A DNA stretch of 64,000 bases, taken from the NCBI RefSeq assembly GCF_900167045.1, contig NZ_FUXJ01000009.1, positions 1-64,000 on the forward strand, written 5' to 3'. Under the pieces are notes generated by a model. That model saw only the letters and a program-made list of their open reading frames with translations. It searched no databases and was not told the DNA's origin. Position numbers and translations under genes: made by a program. The DNA is from Legionella maceachernii (lineage in GTDB: Bacteria > Pseudomonadota > Gammaproteobacteria > Legionellales > Legionellaceae). Within the stretch, counting starts at the first letter, position 1, and each line of letters starts with the position of its first letter. Positions 1 to 9,608 of the stretch are shown in pieces.

Positions 1-939
1 CACGCGGATTATGTGAAGAACATGATCACAGGAGCGGCGCAAATGGACGGTGCGATTTTAGTTGTATCAGCTGCGGATGGCCCGATGCCACAAACGAGAG
101 AACATATCTTGTTATCCCGTCAGGTTGGTGTGCCCTATATTGTTGTATTTTTAAACAAAGCGGACATGGTTGATGATGCAGAGCTGTTAGAGCTTGTAGA
201 GATGGAAGTACGTGATTTATTGAGCAGCTACGAATTTCCTGGCGACGATATACCGATTGTGGTTGGTTCAGCGTTAAAAGCCCTGGAAGGTGATACGAGT
301 GAGATAGGTGTTCCAGCGATAGAGAAATTAGTTGAGACGATGGACTCGTATATTCCTGAGCCAGTAAGAAATATCGATAAGAGCTTCTTGTTGCCGATTG
401 AAGATGTATTCTCAATTTCTGGACGTGGAACGGTAGTAACAGGCCGAATTGAGAGCGGAATTGTTAAAGTGGGTGAAGAAGTTGAGATTGTGGGCATCCG
501 TGATACGCAGAAGACGACGTGCACAGGGGTTGAGATGTTCCGCAAATTGCTTGACGAAGGTCGAGCTGGTGACAACGTTGGGATTTTGTTACGAGGTACG
601 AAACGAGATGAAGTGGAGCGTGGTCAAGTTTTGGCTAAGCCTGGTACAATCAAACCTCATACGAAGTTTGAAGCTGAAGTTTATGTATTGTCCAAGGATG
701 AAGGAGGACGTCATACGCCGTTCTTTAACGGATATCGGCCCCAATTTTATTTCAGAACGACAGACGTAACGGGTTCATGTGATTTGCCTGAAGGAATAGA
801 AATGGTAATGCCAGGTGATAACGTCAAATTGATTGTTAATCTGCATTCCCCAATTGCTATGGATGAGGGATTACGTTTTGCAATCCGCGAAGGTGGCCGC
901 ACCGTTGGTGCTGGTGTTGTATCTAAGATCATTGAGTAA
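1..939 (+). CDS. tuf: Elongation factor Tu, 5'-truncated by window edge
   Basis: EF-Tu is the cytoplasmic GTPase that brings aminoacyl-tRNA to the ribosome. The frame is open from base 1 and reads [18 protein letters not shown], so the first codon is the catalytic His of the DCPGH motif (His84 in E. coli numbering); about 84 N-terminal residues, including the P-loop, lie upstream of the window. Visible are the G4 motif NKAD (codon about 52), the G5 motif GSALKAL, and domains 2 and 3 to the normal C terminus VSKIIE. A GTG at base 13 is internal, not a start. rpsJ begins only 5 bases after the stop, so the two are almost certainly co-transcribed. Certain apart from which of possibly two tuf copies this is. 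Confidence 0.97.
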   Translation, partial: HADYVKNMITGAAQMDGAILVVSAADGPMPQTREHILLSRQVGVPYIVVFLNKADMVDDAELLELVEMEVRDLLSSYEFPGDDIPIVVGSALKALEGDTSEIGVPAIEKLVETMDSYIPEPVRNIDKSFLLPIEDVFSISGRGTVVTGRIESGIVKVGEEVEIVGIRDTQKTTCTGVEMFRKLLDEGRAGDNVGILLRGTKRDEVERGQVLAKPGTIKPHTKFEAEVYVLSKDEGGRHTPFFNGYRPQFYFRTTDVTGSCDLPEGIEMVMPGDNVKLIVNLHSPIAMDEGLRFAIREGGRTVGAGVVSKIIE

Positions 940-944
940 TAGAA

Positions 945-1265
945 ATGAGCAGCAATCAAAATATTAAAATACGTCTTAAATCTTTTGACCACCGGTTAAT
1001 CGATTTATCCACTCGTGAGATCGTGGAGACAGCAAAACGTACGGGCGCCCAAATAAGGGGCCCCATACCTTTGCCCATTCGCAAAGAGAAGTTCACTGTA
1101 TTGATCTCTCCGCATGTCAATAAAGATGCGCGCGATCAATATGAGTTACGCACCCATAAGCGCTTAGTTGTTATTGTTCATCCTACTGAGAAAACAGTGG
1201 ATGCATTAATGAAGCTAGACTTAGCTGCTGGGGTGGACGTGCAGATTAGCCTTGATGACGAATAG
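945..1265 (+). CDS. rpsJ: 30S ribosomal protein S10
   Basis: S10 is a protein of the 30S head and, with NusB, part of the antitermination complex. The 106-residue product has the family length, with [14 protein letters not shown] at the N terminus and the conserved loop [12 protein letters not shown] near residues 34-45. In E. coli this gene starts the S10 operon behind its own promoter and an L4-responsive leader. Here it starts 5 bases after tuf, so there is no room for either; expression presumably comes from upstream. Confidence 0.97.
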   Translation: MSSNQNIKIRLKSFDHRLIDLSTREIVETAKRTGAQIRGPIPLPIRKEKFTVLISPHVNKDARDQYELRTHKRLVVIVHPTEKTVDALMKLDLAAGVDVQISLDDE

Positions 1266-1302
1266 TCATAATAGGGTAAAGGTTATTTAACGAGGTGTTA
1301 AA

Positions 1303-1953
1303 ATGACGATTGGGTTATTAGGCCGCAAAGTCGGCATGACACGTGTATTTACCGAGGAAGGGATTTCTATACCAGTATCGGTTATAGAAGTTTTACCTAA
1401 TCGCGTGTCTCAGATCAAAACCATGGATAAAGACGGTTATCTTGCGATCCAGGTTGCAGGTGGCATGAAAAAATCTAGCCATGTGAATAAACCATTGACG
1501 GGTCACTTTGCTAAGGCACAGATCGACGCAGGCGATATGCTTTGTGAGTTCCGCGTAGACTCGATTGATGAGTTTACTGCGGGGCAGGTTATATCTATTG
1601 GTGATGTTTTTGATGAGGGGCAATTAGTTGACGTTGCCGCAAATTCTAAAGGTAAAGGATTCGCCGGTACTGTAAAACGATACAATTTCCGTACACAGGA
1701 CGCGACTCACGGTAACTCCAGATCGCATCGAGTAGTAGGTTCTATTGGACAAAACCAAACTCCTGGTCGTGTATTTAAAGGCAAAAAAATGGCCGGACAT
1801 ATGGGAAATGCGCGTTGTACAACACAAAATTTAGAGTTGGTTCGTGTGGACAAAGAGCGTAATTTACTTTTGATAAAAGGTGCTATTCCCGGGTGCCCAG
1901 GTGCAAAAGTTGAAGTAAGGCCCGCTGTTAAGAAAAGAGTGAGGGGCAAATAA
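1303..1953 (+). CDS. rplC: 50S ribosomal protein L3
   Basis: L3 is an early-assembling 50S protein whose long loop reaches toward the peptidyl-transferase centre. The 216-residue product begins [16 protein letters not shown], a hallmark L3 start, and contains the loop segment [20 protein letters not shown] around residues 147-166. In many gammaproteobacteria the Gln in this loop is methylated by PrmB. A GAGGTG ribosome binding site precedes the ATG. The stop overlaps the next start by one base (TAATG), which points to translational coupling with rplD. Confidence 0.97.
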   Translation: MTIGLLGRKVGMTRVFTEEGISIPVSVIEVLPNRVSQIKTMDKDGYLAIQVAGGMKKSSHVNKPLTGHFAKAQIDAGDMLCEFRVDSIDEFTAGQVISIGDVFDEGQLVDVAANSKGKGFAGTVKRYNFRTQDATHGNSRSHRVVGSIGQNQTPGRVFKGKKMAGHMGNARCTTQNLELVRVDKERNLLLIKGAIPGCPGAKVEVRPAVKKRVRGK

Positions 1954-2558
1954 TGGAACTTAAAACAATCGATACTAACACTGAGTTAAAAGTAAATGAT
2001 GAAGTGTTTGGCTACAGCTATAATGAAGGCTTAATCCACCAAGCAGTAGTTACATTTATGAACAATGCGCGAAGTGGAAACAGTGCACAAAAGACACGTT
2101 CTGAAGTTCGCGGCGGCGGAAAGAAGCCTTGGCGTCAGAAAGGAACGGGTAGAGCAAGAGCTGGAACTATCCGCAGCCCTCTGTGGCGCTCGGGAGGAGT
2201 TACATTTGCTTCAAAGAAACGAGATTATAGCCAAAAACTTAATAAAAAAATGTACAAACGCGCATTGCGTAGTATAATCTCCGAACTTCATCGCACCGGT
2301 AATTTAATTGTAGTCAGTGACTTCCAATGTCAATCGCATAAAACGAAAGATTTCATTGCCAAAATGAAAGAGCTGAATTTGCAGAATGCATTAATAGTTA
2401 TGCATGAAGTAGGAGAGCAAGAATACTTGGCTTCTCGTAATTTAATACAGTTTGATATCTGTGACGTAAGTTGTCTGGATCCAGTGAGCCTACTGCGTTT
2501 CGAGAAAGTGCTTATGACTGAAGAGGCCATTAAAAGTTTAGAGGAGCAGTTGCAATGA
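1953..2558 (+). CDS. rplD: 50S ribosomal protein L4
   Basis: L4 is a 50S protein lining the exit tunnel and, in E. coli, the autogenous repressor of the S10 operon. At 201 residues it has the usual length. The tunnel-loop region is clear at residues about 45-75, with [20 protein letters not shown] followed by the Arg/Gly-rich stretch. The start overlaps rplC by 1 base and the end overlaps rplW by 4 bases (ATGA). Whether L4 still regulates the operon is open, because no S10 leader is visible upstream of rpsJ. Confidence 0.97.
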   Translation: MELKTIDTNTELKVNDEVFGYSYNEGLIHQAVVTFMNNARSGNSAQKTRSEVRGGGKKPWRQKGTGRARAGTIRSPLWRSGGVTFASKKRDYSQKLNKKMYKRALRSIISELHRTGNLIVVSDFQCQSHKTKDFIAKMKELNLQNALIVMHEVGEQEYLASRNLIQFDICDVSCLDPVSLLRFEKVLMTEEAIKSLEEQLQ

Positions 2559-2851
2559 ACGCTGAACGCTTATTAATGATATTACGTGAGCCTCATACCT
2601 CTGAAAAATCAACAGTGATGGCTGATAAATTTAAGCAGTTTACTTTTAAAGTGCTAAAAACTGCCACAAAAGATGAAATTAAATCGGCTGTTGAGCAGAT
2701 GTTTAATGTTAAAGTTAGAAGCGTGTCCGTTGTGAATGTTAAGGGAAAGAGAAAGCGTTTCAGACAACTGAACGGTAAGCGATCCGATTGGAAAAAGGCT
2801 TTCGTCTCTTTACAAGAAAATTATGACATCGACTTTAGCGTGACAGAATAA
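2555..2851 (+). CDS. rplW: 50S ribosomal protein L23
   Basis: L23 sits at the tunnel exit and is the docking site for trigger factor and the signal recognition particle. The 98-residue product shows [18 protein letters not shown] at the N terminus and the [20 protein letters not shown] basic loop in its second half. It overlaps rplD by 4 bases and lies 11 bases before rplB, so it is translated as part of the S10 block. Confidence 0.97.
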   Translation: MNAERLLMILREPHTSEKSTVMADKFKQFTFKVLKTATKDEIKSAVEQMFNVKVRSVSVVNVKGKRKRFRQLNGKRSDWKKAFVSLQENYDIDFSVTE

Positions 2852-2862
2852 GGTAGACTAAG

Positions 2863-3690
2863 ATGGCATTATTAAAATCTAAACCGACATCACCAGGAAA
2901 ACGTGGTGAGATAAAAGTTGTCCACCATCATATTCACAAGGGACAGCCTCATGCTGCGCTTGTAGAAAAGTTAAATAAAACTGGCGGAAGAAACAATCAG
3001 GGCCGAATTACAGTCCGACATATTGGCGGTGGTATTCGTGCTAAATATCGCATAATAGACTTTAAGCGAAATAAAGATGGCATTGAAGCTAAAGTTGAAC
3101 GAATAGAGTATGATCCAAACCGTTCCGCATTAATTGCATTAATTGTTTACAAAGACGGTGAACGACGGTACATTATTGCACCTTCCGGATTGGCTGCGGG
3201 TGATACAGTTGTAAGCGGTGAAGATTCTCCGATAAGCGTCGGAAATTGCCTTCCCTTACGCAATATACCTGTTGGTACTACCATTCACTGCGTGGAAATG
3301 AAGCCAGGCAAAGGCGCGCAACTGTTAAGAAGCGCTGGTTGCAGCGGACAGATTGTTGCTAAAGAAGGTATCTATGCAACTTTAAAATTGCGTTCCGGTG
3401 AAATGCGTAAAGTATTAACTTCATGCAGAGCGGTTATTGGTGAAGTAAGTAATAGTGAACACAGCTTGCGTGCCCTTGGAAAAGCCGGTGCCAAACGTTG
3501 GCGAGGTATAAGACCTACAGTTCGTGGAGTTGCCATGAACCCTGTGGACCATCCGCACGGTGGTGGTGAAGGACGGACTTCAGGTGGGCGTCATCCTGTT
3601 ACTCCATGGGGTGTACCAACAAAAGGATATAAGACAAGAAGTAACAAACGTACTGATCGTTTTATTGTCAGAAGTCGTAAGAAAAAGTAA
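2863..3690 (+). CDS. rplB: 50S ribosomal protein L2
   Basis: L2 is one of the most conserved 50S proteins and is needed for subunit association and peptidyl transfer. The 275-residue product matches the family length. The C-terminal signature [19 protein letters not shown] is present at about residues 222-240, including the conserved His of HPHGGGEG. It lies between rplW and rpsS, as in E. coli. Confidence 0.97.
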   Translation: MALLKSKPTSPGKRGEIKVVHHHIHKGQPHAALVEKLNKTGGRNNQGRITVRHIGGGIRAKYRIIDFKRNKDGIEAKVERIEYDPNRSALIALIVYKDGERRYIIAPSGLAAGDTVVSGEDSPISVGNCLPLRNIPVGTTIHCVEMKPGKGAQLLRSAGCSGQIVAKEGIYATLKLRSGEMRKVLTSCRAVIGEVSNSEHSLRALGKAGAKRWRGIRPTVRGVAMNPVDHPHGGGEGRTSGGRHPVTPWGVPTKGYKTRSNKRTDRFIVRSRKKK

Positions 3691-3710
3691 TTAGCTAAGA
3701 GGATATCAAG

Positions 3711-3989
3711 GTGGCACGTTCTATTAGAAAGGGTCCTTTCGTCGACCATCACTTATTAAAGAAAGTTGAAACGGCGATTGAATCTAAGTCCAAGAAACCA
3801 ATTAAAACCTGGTCCAGGCGCTCAACAATTGTTCCAGAGATGATTGATCTCACAATTGCAGTTCATAATGGTAAAGATCATGTTCCGGTTTATATCACTG
3901 ATAATATGGTTGGCCATAAACTGGGCGAGTTTGCCATGACTCGTACATTCAAAGGCCATTCTGGAGACAGAAAAGCCAAAGGTAAGTAA
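3711..3989 (+). CDS. rpsS: 30S ribosomal protein S19
   Basis: S19 is a 30S head protein that forms a complex with S13 and contacts the A-site tRNA region. The 92-residue product starts at GTG ([18 protein letters not shown]) and contains the family signature [20 protein letters not shown] near the C terminus. GTG is chosen because the sequence aligns from the first residue with other S19 proteins and AGAGGA lies just upstream. Confidence 0.96.
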   Translation: MARSIRKGPFVDHHLLKKVETAIESKSKKPIKTWSRRSTIVPEMIDLTIAVHNGKDHVPVYITDNMVGHKLGEFAMTRTFKGHSGDRKAKGK

Positions 3990-4000
3990 GAGGGTCAATG

Positions 4001-4336
4001 ATGGAAGTTACAGCAAAATTAAGAAATGCACCACTTTCTGCCCAAAAGGGTAGACTTGTTGCCGATATGATTCGCAAGATGAATGTTTCAAGAGCAATAG
4101 ATGTTCTAAAATTTACCCCTAAAAAGGGCGCGCAATTAATGTTGAAAGTATTAGAGTCAGCTATTGCGAATGCAGAAAACAATAATGGCGCTGATATCGA
4201 TGAACTAAAGGTTGGTGTGGTATGTGTAGATGAGGCAGCAACTTTAAAAAGAATTAGTCCTCGCGCTAAAGGACGTGCAAATCGTATATGTAAGCGCACT
4301 TGCCACATTACAATTACAGTGTCTGACGAGGAATAG
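4001..4336 (+). CDS. rplV: 50S ribosomal protein L22
   Basis: L22 lines the exit tunnel beside L4; its beta-hairpin is a macrolide-resistance site. The product is about 111 residues ([20 protein letters not shown] at the start). Two ATGs sit back to back at 3998 and 4001. The second is preferred because the GAGGG ribosome binding site at 3990-3994 is 6 bases from it but only 3 from the first. The C-terminal hairpin with [19 protein letters not shown] is conserved. It ends 2 bases before rpsC. Confidence 0.95.
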   Translation: MEVTAKLRNAPLSAQKGRLVADMIRKMNVSRAIDVLKFTPKKGAQLMLKVLESAIANAENNNGADIDELKVGVVCVDEAATLKRISPRAKGRANRICKRTCHITITVSDEE

Positions 4337-4338
4337 CA

Positions 4339-4995
4339 ATGGGACAAAAAGTAAACCCAATAGGTATACGATTAGGTATAACCCAAGATTGGAATTCAAA
4401 ATGGTTCGCTAGTAAAAATTACGCACAACTTTTGAATCAAGATATCAATCTGCGAAAAATGCTAAAAAAGAAGTTGATGGCTGCTGCAGTAAGTAAGATT
4501 CGAATTGAAAGGCCAGCGAACAATGCCGTCGTTACAATTCACACTGCACGTCCAGGCGTCCTTATTGGCAAAAAAGGTGGCGGTATCGAAGCCTTGAGAG
4601 CAGAAATTGCGGATAAACTCGGCGTGCCTGTGCATTTGAACATCGAAGAAGTACGCAAGCCAGAACTGGATTCTACTCTAGTGGCCGAAGGCATTGCTCA
4701 GCAGTTGGAGCAACGTGTGATGTTCCGCCGTGCAATGAAACGAGCAGTTACATCAGCGATGAAAGCGGGTGCTAAAGGAATCAAAATTTGTGTGAGCGGA
4801 CGCTTAGGCGGCGCTGAGATCGCCCGAAGTGAATGGTACAGAGAAGGAAGAGTTCCTTTGCATACTTTCCGTGCAGATGTTGATTATGGTACTGCTGAAG
4901 CAAAAACCACCTATGGAATTATTGGTGTTAAAGTTTGGATTTTCAAAGGTGAAGTACTTCCGCAGAAAAACCGCAATATTGAAAGCGGTAAGTAA
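4339..4995 (+). CDS. rpsC: 30S ribosomal protein S3
   Basis: S3 lies at the mRNA entry channel and contributes to mRNA helicase activity. The 218-residue product begins [14 protein letters not shown]. The KH-domain GxxG loop is visible as [14 protein letters not shown] at about residues 74-87, followed by the C-terminal domain with [13 protein letters not shown]. Length is close to the usual 210-235. It is in the standard position between L22 and L16. Confidence 0.97.
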   Translation: MGQKVNPIGIRLGITQDWNSKWFASKNYAQLLNQDINLRKMLKKKLMAAAVSKIRIERPANNAVVTIHTARPGVLIGKKGGGIEALRAEIADKLGVPVHLNIEEVRKPELDSTLVAEGIAQQLEQRVMFRRAMKRAVTSAMKAGAKGIKICVSGRLGGAEIARSEWYREGRVPLHTFRADVDYGTAEAKTTYGIIGVKVWIFKGEVLPQKNRNIESGK

Positions 4996-5010
4996 GTGAG
5001 GAATTAAATC

Positions 5011-5424
5011 ATGTTACAGCCAAAACGTACGAAATATCGTAAACAAATGAAAGGGCGAAACCGTGGTTTGGCTCAAAAGGGTTCTACAGTCTGCTTCGGT
5101 GAGTTTGGTCTTAAAGCTCTTGAAAGAGGGCGGCTAACAGCGCGCCAAATCGAGGCAGCACGGCGAGCAATGACAAGACATATTAAAAGGGGCGGTAAAA
5201 TCTGGATCAGAGTTTTCCCAGATAAGCCAATTACACAAAAACCCCTCGAAGTTCGTCAAGGTAAAGGTAAAGGTAATGTTGAATACTGGGTTGCGCAAAT
5301 TCAACCTGGAAAGGTCCTGTTTGAAATGGAAGGTGTTACCAAAGAGCTAGCAATGGAAGCATTTGATCTTGCTAAAGCAAAGTTACCTTTCAAAGTTATG
5401 TTTGAAGAGCGCAAGGTGATGTGA
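5011..5424 (+). CDS. rplP: 50S ribosomal protein L16
   Basis: L16 binds at the elbow of A-site tRNA on the 50S subunit. The 137-residue product starts [19 protein letters not shown] and contains the signature [20 protein letters not shown] at about residues 50-69. An Arg in the following segment is hydroxylated in some bacteria; that cannot be judged here. Its TGA overlaps the next ATG by one base (TGATG). Confidence 0.97.
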   Translation: MLQPKRTKYRKQMKGRNRGLAQKGSTVCFGEFGLKALERGRLTARQIEAARRAMTRHIKRGGKIWIRVFPDKPITQKPLEVRQGKGKGNVEYWVAQIQPGKVLFEMEGVTKELAMEAFDLAKAKLPFKVMFEERKVM

Positions 5425-5630
5425 TGAAAGATTATGTTAAAGAGTTAAGAGGCTTTACTCATCAGCAACTGGAAGACGAATTGCTTTCGCTGCGTAAAAA
5501 CCAATTCAATTTACGAATGAAAAAGGCAAATGGCACTCTTGATAAGACACATCAGGTTGCTCAAGTTAGAAAAGCTATTGCTCAAGTTAAAACAATTATG
5601 TCTGAGAAGGTAGGAAAGAGCGATGACTAA
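5424..5630 (+). CDS. rpmC: 50S ribosomal protein L29
   Basis: L29 is a small two-helix protein at the tunnel exit next to L23. The chosen ATG gives 68 residues ([20 protein letters not shown]), in register with other L29 proteins. A GTG three bases earlier is possible but less likely. The helical hairpin with [19 protein letters not shown] is typical. It overlaps rplP by 1 base and rpsQ by 8 bases. Confidence 0.95.
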   Translation: MKDYVKELRGFTHQQLEDELLSLRKNQFNLRMKKANGTLDKTHQVAQVRKAIAQVKTIMSEKVGKSDD

Positions 5631-5877
5631 TAGCAGCGAAACAAACGGTAGAACCCTTGTAGGTAAAGTTGTCAGTGATAAAATGCAAAAAACTATCGTC
5701 GTCATGGTTGAGCGCACTGTTAGACATCCTAAGTATGGAAAAATCATGAAGCGCAAGACTAAGCTTCAGGCGCATGATGAGAATCAAGTTTGTAAAATTG
5801 GAAATATCGTTAAGATACGTGAATCTCGACCAATTTCGAAAATGAAAAGCTGGGTTTTAGTCGAAGTAATTTCCTAA
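5623..5877 (+). CDS. rpsQ: 30S ribosomal protein S17
   Basis: S17 is an OB-fold primary binder of the 5' domain of 16S rRNA. The 84-residue product carries the conserved start of the fold, [20 protein letters not shown], and the motif [16 protein letters not shown]. It is the last gene of the S10 block: an 87-base gap follows, the largest since rpsJ. Confidence 0.96.
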   Translation: MTNSSETNGRTLVGKVVSDKMQKTIVVMVERTVRHPKYGKIMKRKTKLQAHDENQVCKIGNIVKIRESRPISKMKSWVLVEVIS

Positions 5878-5964
5878 TATCCTTATTTGATTACTTTTAA
5901 AAAACCGAGAGGGCTGATATAATCAGCAGCCTTTTTCTGGTCGAATTTAGAGCTGGAGAATAGA
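5878..5964 (+). promoter_or_regulatory. Gap at the spc operon boundary: candidate promoter and hairpin
   Basis: This is where E. coli has the spc promoter. A TATAAT lies at 5918-5923 with a weak TTTTAA 17 bases upstream (5895-5900). The TATAAT sits inside an imperfect stem-loop (GGCTGAT at 5912-5918 against ATCAGC-AGCC) followed by TTTTT, so the same bases could also act as an attenuator. The sequence alone does not decide between them. Confidence 0.4.
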
Positions 5965-6330
5965 ATGATACAAATGCAGACAGTGCTCGATGTTGCAGAT
6001 AACAGCGGAGCACGCAAGGTGATGTGTATCAAGGTACTTGGTGGGTCACATAGACGTTATGCCCGCGTTGGTGATGTTATTAAAGTAAGCATTAAAGATG
6101 CGATACCACGCAGCAAAGTAAAAAAAGGCGCGGTGATGAAGGCAGTCGTGGTTAGAACAAGCCAGGGTGTGCGCCGTGATGACGGATCTCTCATTCGCTT
6201 TGATGGTAATGCTGCTGTGCTTTTGAACAACCAAAATGAACCTATAGGTACACGTATATTTGGGCCAGTAACTCGTGAGCTAAGAGAGCGGTTTATGAAA
6301 ATCATTTCTCTGGCAGCAGAAGTATTGTGA
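5965..6330 (+). CDS. rplN: 50S ribosomal protein L14
   Basis: L14 forms intersubunit bridge B8 and is the binding site of the silencing factor RsfS. The 121-residue product shows the signature [18 protein letters not shown] at residues 10-27. It is the first gene of the spc block, 12 bases ahead of rplX. The start MIQMQT aligns with other L14 proteins. Confidence 0.97.
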   Translation: MIQMQTVLDVADNSGARKVMCIKVLGGSHRRYARVGDVIKVSIKDAIPRSKVKKGAVMKAVVVRTSQGVRRDDGSLIRFDGNAAVLLNNQNEPIGTRIFGPVTRELRERFMKIISLAAEVL

Positions 6331-6342
6331 GAAGGATTAGTT

Positions 6343-6669
6343 ATGAAGCGCATAAGATCAGGTGATACTGTCGTTGTTATCGCTGGCAAAAGCAAAGGCC
6401 ACATTGGTAAAGTGAGCCGTGTTTTAGGTGAAAAACTTGTTGTTGAAGGTGCAAACCTCATCAAGAAACATGTGAAACCTAATCCACAACTCGAGCAAAG
6501 AGGCGGAATTATTACTCGTGAAGCTCCTTTAGATGCTTCTAACGTTGCTATTTACAATCCCGTATCCAAGAAAGCGGATAAGGTGGGATTTAAATACCTT
6601 GAGAAAGACGGTAAAAAGCACAAAGTTAGATACTTTAAATCAAACAATGAAGTCATTGACTTTGTCTAA
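6343..6669 (+). CDS. rplX: 50S ribosomal protein L24
   Basis: L24 is an assembly initiator of the 50S subunit that binds 23S rRNA domain I. The 108-residue product has the KOW motif near the N terminus ([19 protein letters not shown]) and the usual [19 protein letters not shown] segment. Upstream GAAGGA is a good ribosome binding site. Confidence 0.96.
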   Translation: MKRIRSGDTVVVIAGKSKGHIGKVSRVLGEKLVVEGANLIKKHVKPNPQLEQRGGIITREAPLDASNVAIYNPVSKKADKVGFKYLEKDGKKHKVRYFKSNNEVIDFV

Positions 6670-6682
6670 TTAGGTGATGGAA

Positions 6683-7234
6683 ATGGCAAGACTTAAAGAG
6701 TTTTATAAAAAAGAAGTAGTCGATATGATGATGAAGAAATTCGGCTACAAAAGTGTGATGGAAGTACCCAAGATTCTAAAAATCACTTTGAACATGGGTG
6801 TCGGCGAAGCTGTGGGCGATAAAAAAGTCATGAATCATGCTCTTGAGGATATGGCTTTGATATCAGGTCAAAAGCCTGTCGTAACAAAAGCTAAAAAATC
6901 TATTGCGGGTTTCAAAATTCGTGAAGGTTGGCCAATCGGTTGTAAAGTGACTTTAAGACGCGAGCGCATGTATGAATTTCTTGACAGACTAATAACAATT
7001 GCCTTGCCCCGCGTACGTGACTTTCGTGGTTTAAGCCCAAAATCATTTGATGGTACAGGAAACTATAGCATGGGGATCCATGAACAACTCGTTTTCCCAG
7101 AAATTGATTTTGATAAAACCGATGGAATTCGTGGGCTTGATATTTGTATAACAACTAGTGCAAAGACGAACGAGGAAGCGAAGGCTTTGCTAGAGGCATT
7201 CAATCTGCCTTTAAAAGACAGAGATAAACACTAA
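6683..7234 (+). CDS. rplE: 50S ribosomal protein L5
   Basis: L5 binds 5S rRNA and contacts P-site tRNA. Three candidate starts lie in frame (GTG 6674, ATG 6677, ATG 6683). The last is chosen because AGGTG at 6672-6676 is correctly spaced and the product [20 protein letters not shown] then matches other L5 starts, giving 183 residues. Signatures [16 protein letters not shown] and [20 protein letters not shown] are present. Confidence 0.96.
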   Translation: MARLKEFYKKEVVDMMMKKFGYKSVMEVPKILKITLNMGVGEAVGDKKVMNHALEDMALISGQKPVVTKAKKSIAGFKIREGWPIGCKVTLRRERMYEFLDRLITIALPRVRDFRGLSPKSFDGTGNYSMGIHEQLVFPEIDFDKTDGIRGLDICITTSAKTNEEAKALLEAFNLPLKDRDKH

Positions 7235-7249
7235 GAAGGGTAAACTATT

Positions 7250-7552
7250 GTGGCTAAAAAATCGATGATCGCTCGTGAAAGAAAGCGCACAAAATTGGTT
7301 GCGAAGTATCAAGAGCGACGAAATGAATTAAAAGCTTTGATTAAGTCGTCTCAGGATTCTGATGTCATTGCGGATGCTCAGGCTAAGCTGGCTAAGCTTC
7401 CACTGAACTCAAACCCTGTGCGGCATTGTACGCGCTGTCAACAATGTGGTCGCCCGCATGCCGTTTATCGTAAATTTGGACTCTGCAGGATTTGTCTAAG
7501 ACAACAACTGATGACGGGTAATGTCACAGGTGGTCGTAAATCCAGCTGGTAA
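7250..7552 (+). CDS. rpsN: 30S ribosomal protein S14, long form with intact zinc motif
   Basis: S14 is a late-assembling protein of the 30S head. The start is GTG with AAGGG upstream, and the product has 100 residues, the length of the long proteobacterial form. Long forms such as E. coli's lack zinc ligands. This one carries a full set: C63-x2-C66 and C79-x2-C82 in [21 protein letters not shown], plus an extra C60. That stretch resembles the short, zinc-containing S14 of Gram-positives, while the N-terminal 55 residues are of the long type. The gene is in its normal spc position between rplE and rpsH, so it is the primary copy. Confidence 0.96.
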   Translation: MAKKSMIARERKRTKLVAKYQERRNELKALIKSSQDSDVIADAQAKLAKLPLNSNPVRHCTRCQQCGRPHAVYRKFGLCRICLRQQLMTGNVTGGRKSSW

Positions 7553-7575
7553 ATTTTATTCTACGGAGAATAACT

Positions 7576-7971
7576 GTGAGTATGCATGATCCTGTCGCTG
7601 ACATGTTGACTAGAATTCGTAATGGTCAGCAAGCTAAACATCGAACTGTTACCCTTCATTCTTCTAAGTTGAAAGAAGAAATTGCAAGGGTGCTGAAAGA
7701 AGAAGGCTATATATTAGATTATGATGTAGAGTCTTCAGAGAATAATCTTAAATCAATAACAATACATTTAAAGTATTATCATGGCAAACCCGTAATTGAC
7801 AGAATTTTGCGTATTAGCCGTCCTGGTTTAAGAGTATACAAATCATCAAAAGAGCTCACTTCAATTCCGGGCTTTGGTGTAGCTATTGTATCCACTTCAA
7901 AAGGGGTAATGACACATATAGCTGCAAAAAGAAATGGTCTTGGTGGCGAAGTTCTTTGTGAAGTGGCCTAA
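7576..7971 (+). CDS. rpsH: 30S ribosomal protein S8
   Basis: S8 is a primary 16S rRNA binder and, in E. coli, the repressor of the spc operon. The product is 131 residues from GTG ([18 protein letters not shown]), with GGAG 7 bases upstream; the ATG two codons later is an alternative. The C-terminal signature [20 protein letters not shown] is present. In E. coli S8 binds mRNA around rplE; no such site was folded or confirmed here. Confidence 0.97.
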   Translation: MSMHDPVADMLTRIRNGQQAKHRTVTLHSSKLKEEIARVLKEEGYILDYDVESSENNLKSITIHLKYYHGKPVIDRILRISRPGLRVYKSSKELTSIPGFGVAIVSTSKGVMTHIAAKRNGLGGEVLCEVA

Positions 7972-7988
7972 TACTTGAGAGGAATAAA

Positions 7989-8531
7989 ATGTCTAGAGTA
8001 GCAAAAGCCCCGATACACTTGCCAGCCAATGTTGAACTGACTGTAGGCAAAGATACTTTAACGGTTAAGGGACCAAAAGGTTCTTTGGCTCAGTCTTACA
8101 ATAAGCATGTAGAGGTTAGTAAGTGTAAAGAAGATAATAACAAAATTGTCTTCAAACCGGCTTCTAATGATCCAAATGCTTGGGCGCAAGCAGGTACTGT
8201 TCGTGCTTTGGTTAATAATATGGTTAAAGGCGTGACCAACGGTTTTGAATTGACTTTAGAGTTGGTCGGTGTTGGTTATCGGGCGCAAGCAGGAAATAAA
8301 GCAGTAACTTTATCATTAGGTTATTCGCACCCTATAGAATATAAATTACCTCAAGGCGTAACCGTAGAAACACCAAATAATACAACTATTATAATCCGAG
8401 GTATTGATAAACAGCTCTTAGGTCAGGTTGCTTCTGAAATCCGCGCTTTTAGACCGCCAGAACCTTATAAAGGCAAAGGTATTAAGTATGCGGGTGAAGC
8501 AATTGCTCGTAAAGAAGCCAAAAAGAAATAA
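7989..8531 (+). CDS. rplF: 50S ribosomal protein L6
   Basis: L6 is a two-domain protein near the sarcin-ricin loop. The 180-residue product starts MSRVAKAPIHLPANVELTVG and ends with the family signature FRPPEPYKGKGIKYAGEAIA. A GAGG ribosome binding site is 6-8 bases upstream. It is followed after 10 bases by rplR. Confidence 0.97.
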   Translation: MSRVAKAPIHLPANVELTVGKDTLTVKGPKGSLAQSYNKHVEVSKCKEDNNKIVFKPASNDPNAWAQAGTVRALVNNMVKGVTNGFELTLELVGVGYRAQAGNKAVTLSLGYSHPIEYKLPQGVTVETPNNTTIIIRGIDKQLLGQVASEIRAFRPPEPYKGKGIKYAGEAIARKEAKKK

Positions 8532-8541
8532 GGTGTAAATC

Positions 8542-8901
8542 ATGATGAATAAACATAAAGCCCGAATTCGACGTGGTTTAAAAGCAAAGGCTATCCTGCG
8601 TCATTCAACTAGACCAAGACTAGTTGTTCATAGAAGTGGTGAACATATCTACTCACAAATTGTCGTTCGCGGAGAAAAGGGTGATATCGTTATTGTCGCT
8701 TCGTCTACTCTTGATAAAGAGCTCAAATCTTCACTAGCAAAAACAAAAGTAGAGCAGGCTCAACAAGTTGGCAAGCTACTCGGCGAGAGAGCAAAAGCTA
8801 AAAACATTATTGACGTCTCTTTTGATCGTGCGGGATATAAATACCATGGCCGCGTAAAAGCTTTAGCCACTGGAGCACGTGAAGCTGGGCTGAATTTTTA
8901 A
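8542..8901 (+). CDS. rplR: 50S ribosomal protein L18
   Basis: L18 binds 5S rRNA together with L5. The product is 119 residues. Two adjacent ATGs exist at 8542 and 8545; the first is kept because AAGGTG at 8530-8535 is 6 bases away. The N-terminal KARIRRGLKAKAIL and the C-terminal VSFDRAGYKYHGRVKALA are typical of the family. Confidence 0.96.
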   Translation: MMNKHKARIRRGLKAKAILRHSTRPRLVVHRSGEHIYSQIVVRGEKGDIVIVASSTLDKELKSSLAKTKVEQAQQVGKLLGERAKAKNIIDVSFDRAGYKYHGRVKALATGAREAGLNF

Positions 8902-8910
8902 GGAACGGTT

Positions 8911-9417
8911 ATGGCATTTGATGAATCTACAAAAACCGAAGGTTACCAAGAAAAGCTTGTATCAGTAACCCGTACAGCTAAAGTAGTTAAAGGTGGTCGT
9001 GTTTTTGGTTTTGCAGTATTGGTGGTTATTGGTGACGGTAAAGGCAAAGTTGGTTACGGTCGTGGCAAAGCACGCGAAGTGCCAATCGCGATCCAAAAGG
9101 CGATGGAACAAGCCAGAAAGAATATGACTTACATCCCTTTAGCTGGAAAATCTATCCATCACGAAATTACCTGGTCTTATGGTGCTTCAAAAGTATTTAT
9201 GAAACCAGCCAGTGAAGGTACGGGAATTATTGCTGGTGGCGCAATGCGTGCCGTGTTAGAAGTGCTTGGTGTGCAAAATATTCTTGCTAAGAGTATCGGT
9301 TCCACTAACCCTAGCAATATTGTTCGTGCTACTATTGCGGCGCTTACTAATATTGGAACTCCTGATTATGTAGCTGCTAAGCGCGGTAAATCAGTCGAAG
9401 AAATAATGGCGGAATAG
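8911..9417 (+). CDS. rpsE: 30S ribosomal protein S5
   Basis: S5 lies at the mRNA entry site and influences translational accuracy. The 168-residue product has the N-terminal double-stranded RNA-binding region, with [20 protein letters not shown] at about residues 25-44, and the C-terminal segment [20 protein letters not shown]. It ends 2 bases before rpmD. Confidence 0.97.
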   Translation: MAFDESTKTEGYQEKLVSVTRTAKVVKGGRVFGFAVLVVIGDGKGKVGYGRGKAREVPIAIQKAMEQARKNMTYIPLAGKSIHHEITWSYGASKVFMKPASEGTGIIAGGAMRAVLEVLGVQNILAKSIGSTNPSNIVRATIAALTNIGTPDYVAAKRGKSVEEIMAE

Positions 9418-9419
9418 TA

Positions 9420-9608
9420 ATGAGTAAAAAATTAAAAATTACTTTGGTGAAAAGTACGATTGGCCGAAAGCCTAAGCATGTTCAGATTGCGAAGCAACTT
9501 GGTTTGGGTAAATTGAATTCCAGTGTTGTTCATCAAGATAATCCTGCCATAAGAGGATTGGTCAATTCAATCTACTATATGGTACAAGTTGAGGAGTGCG
9601 CAAAATGA
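9420..9608 (+). CDS. rpmD: 50S ribosomal protein L30
   Basis: L30 is a small 50S protein of ferredoxin-like fold. The 62-residue product carries the conserved core [20 protein letters not shown]. Its stop overlaps the rplO start by 4 bases (ATGA), so translation of the two is probably coupled. Confidence 0.96.
   Translation: MSKKLKITLVKSTIGRKPKHVQIAKQLGLGKLNSSVVHQDNPAIRGLVNSIYYMVQVEECAK

Noticed and set aside
26-575. Minus-strand open frames opposite tuf
   Set aside because: They lie entirely inside a certain gene, have no ribosome binding sites and read as low-complexity mirror translations.
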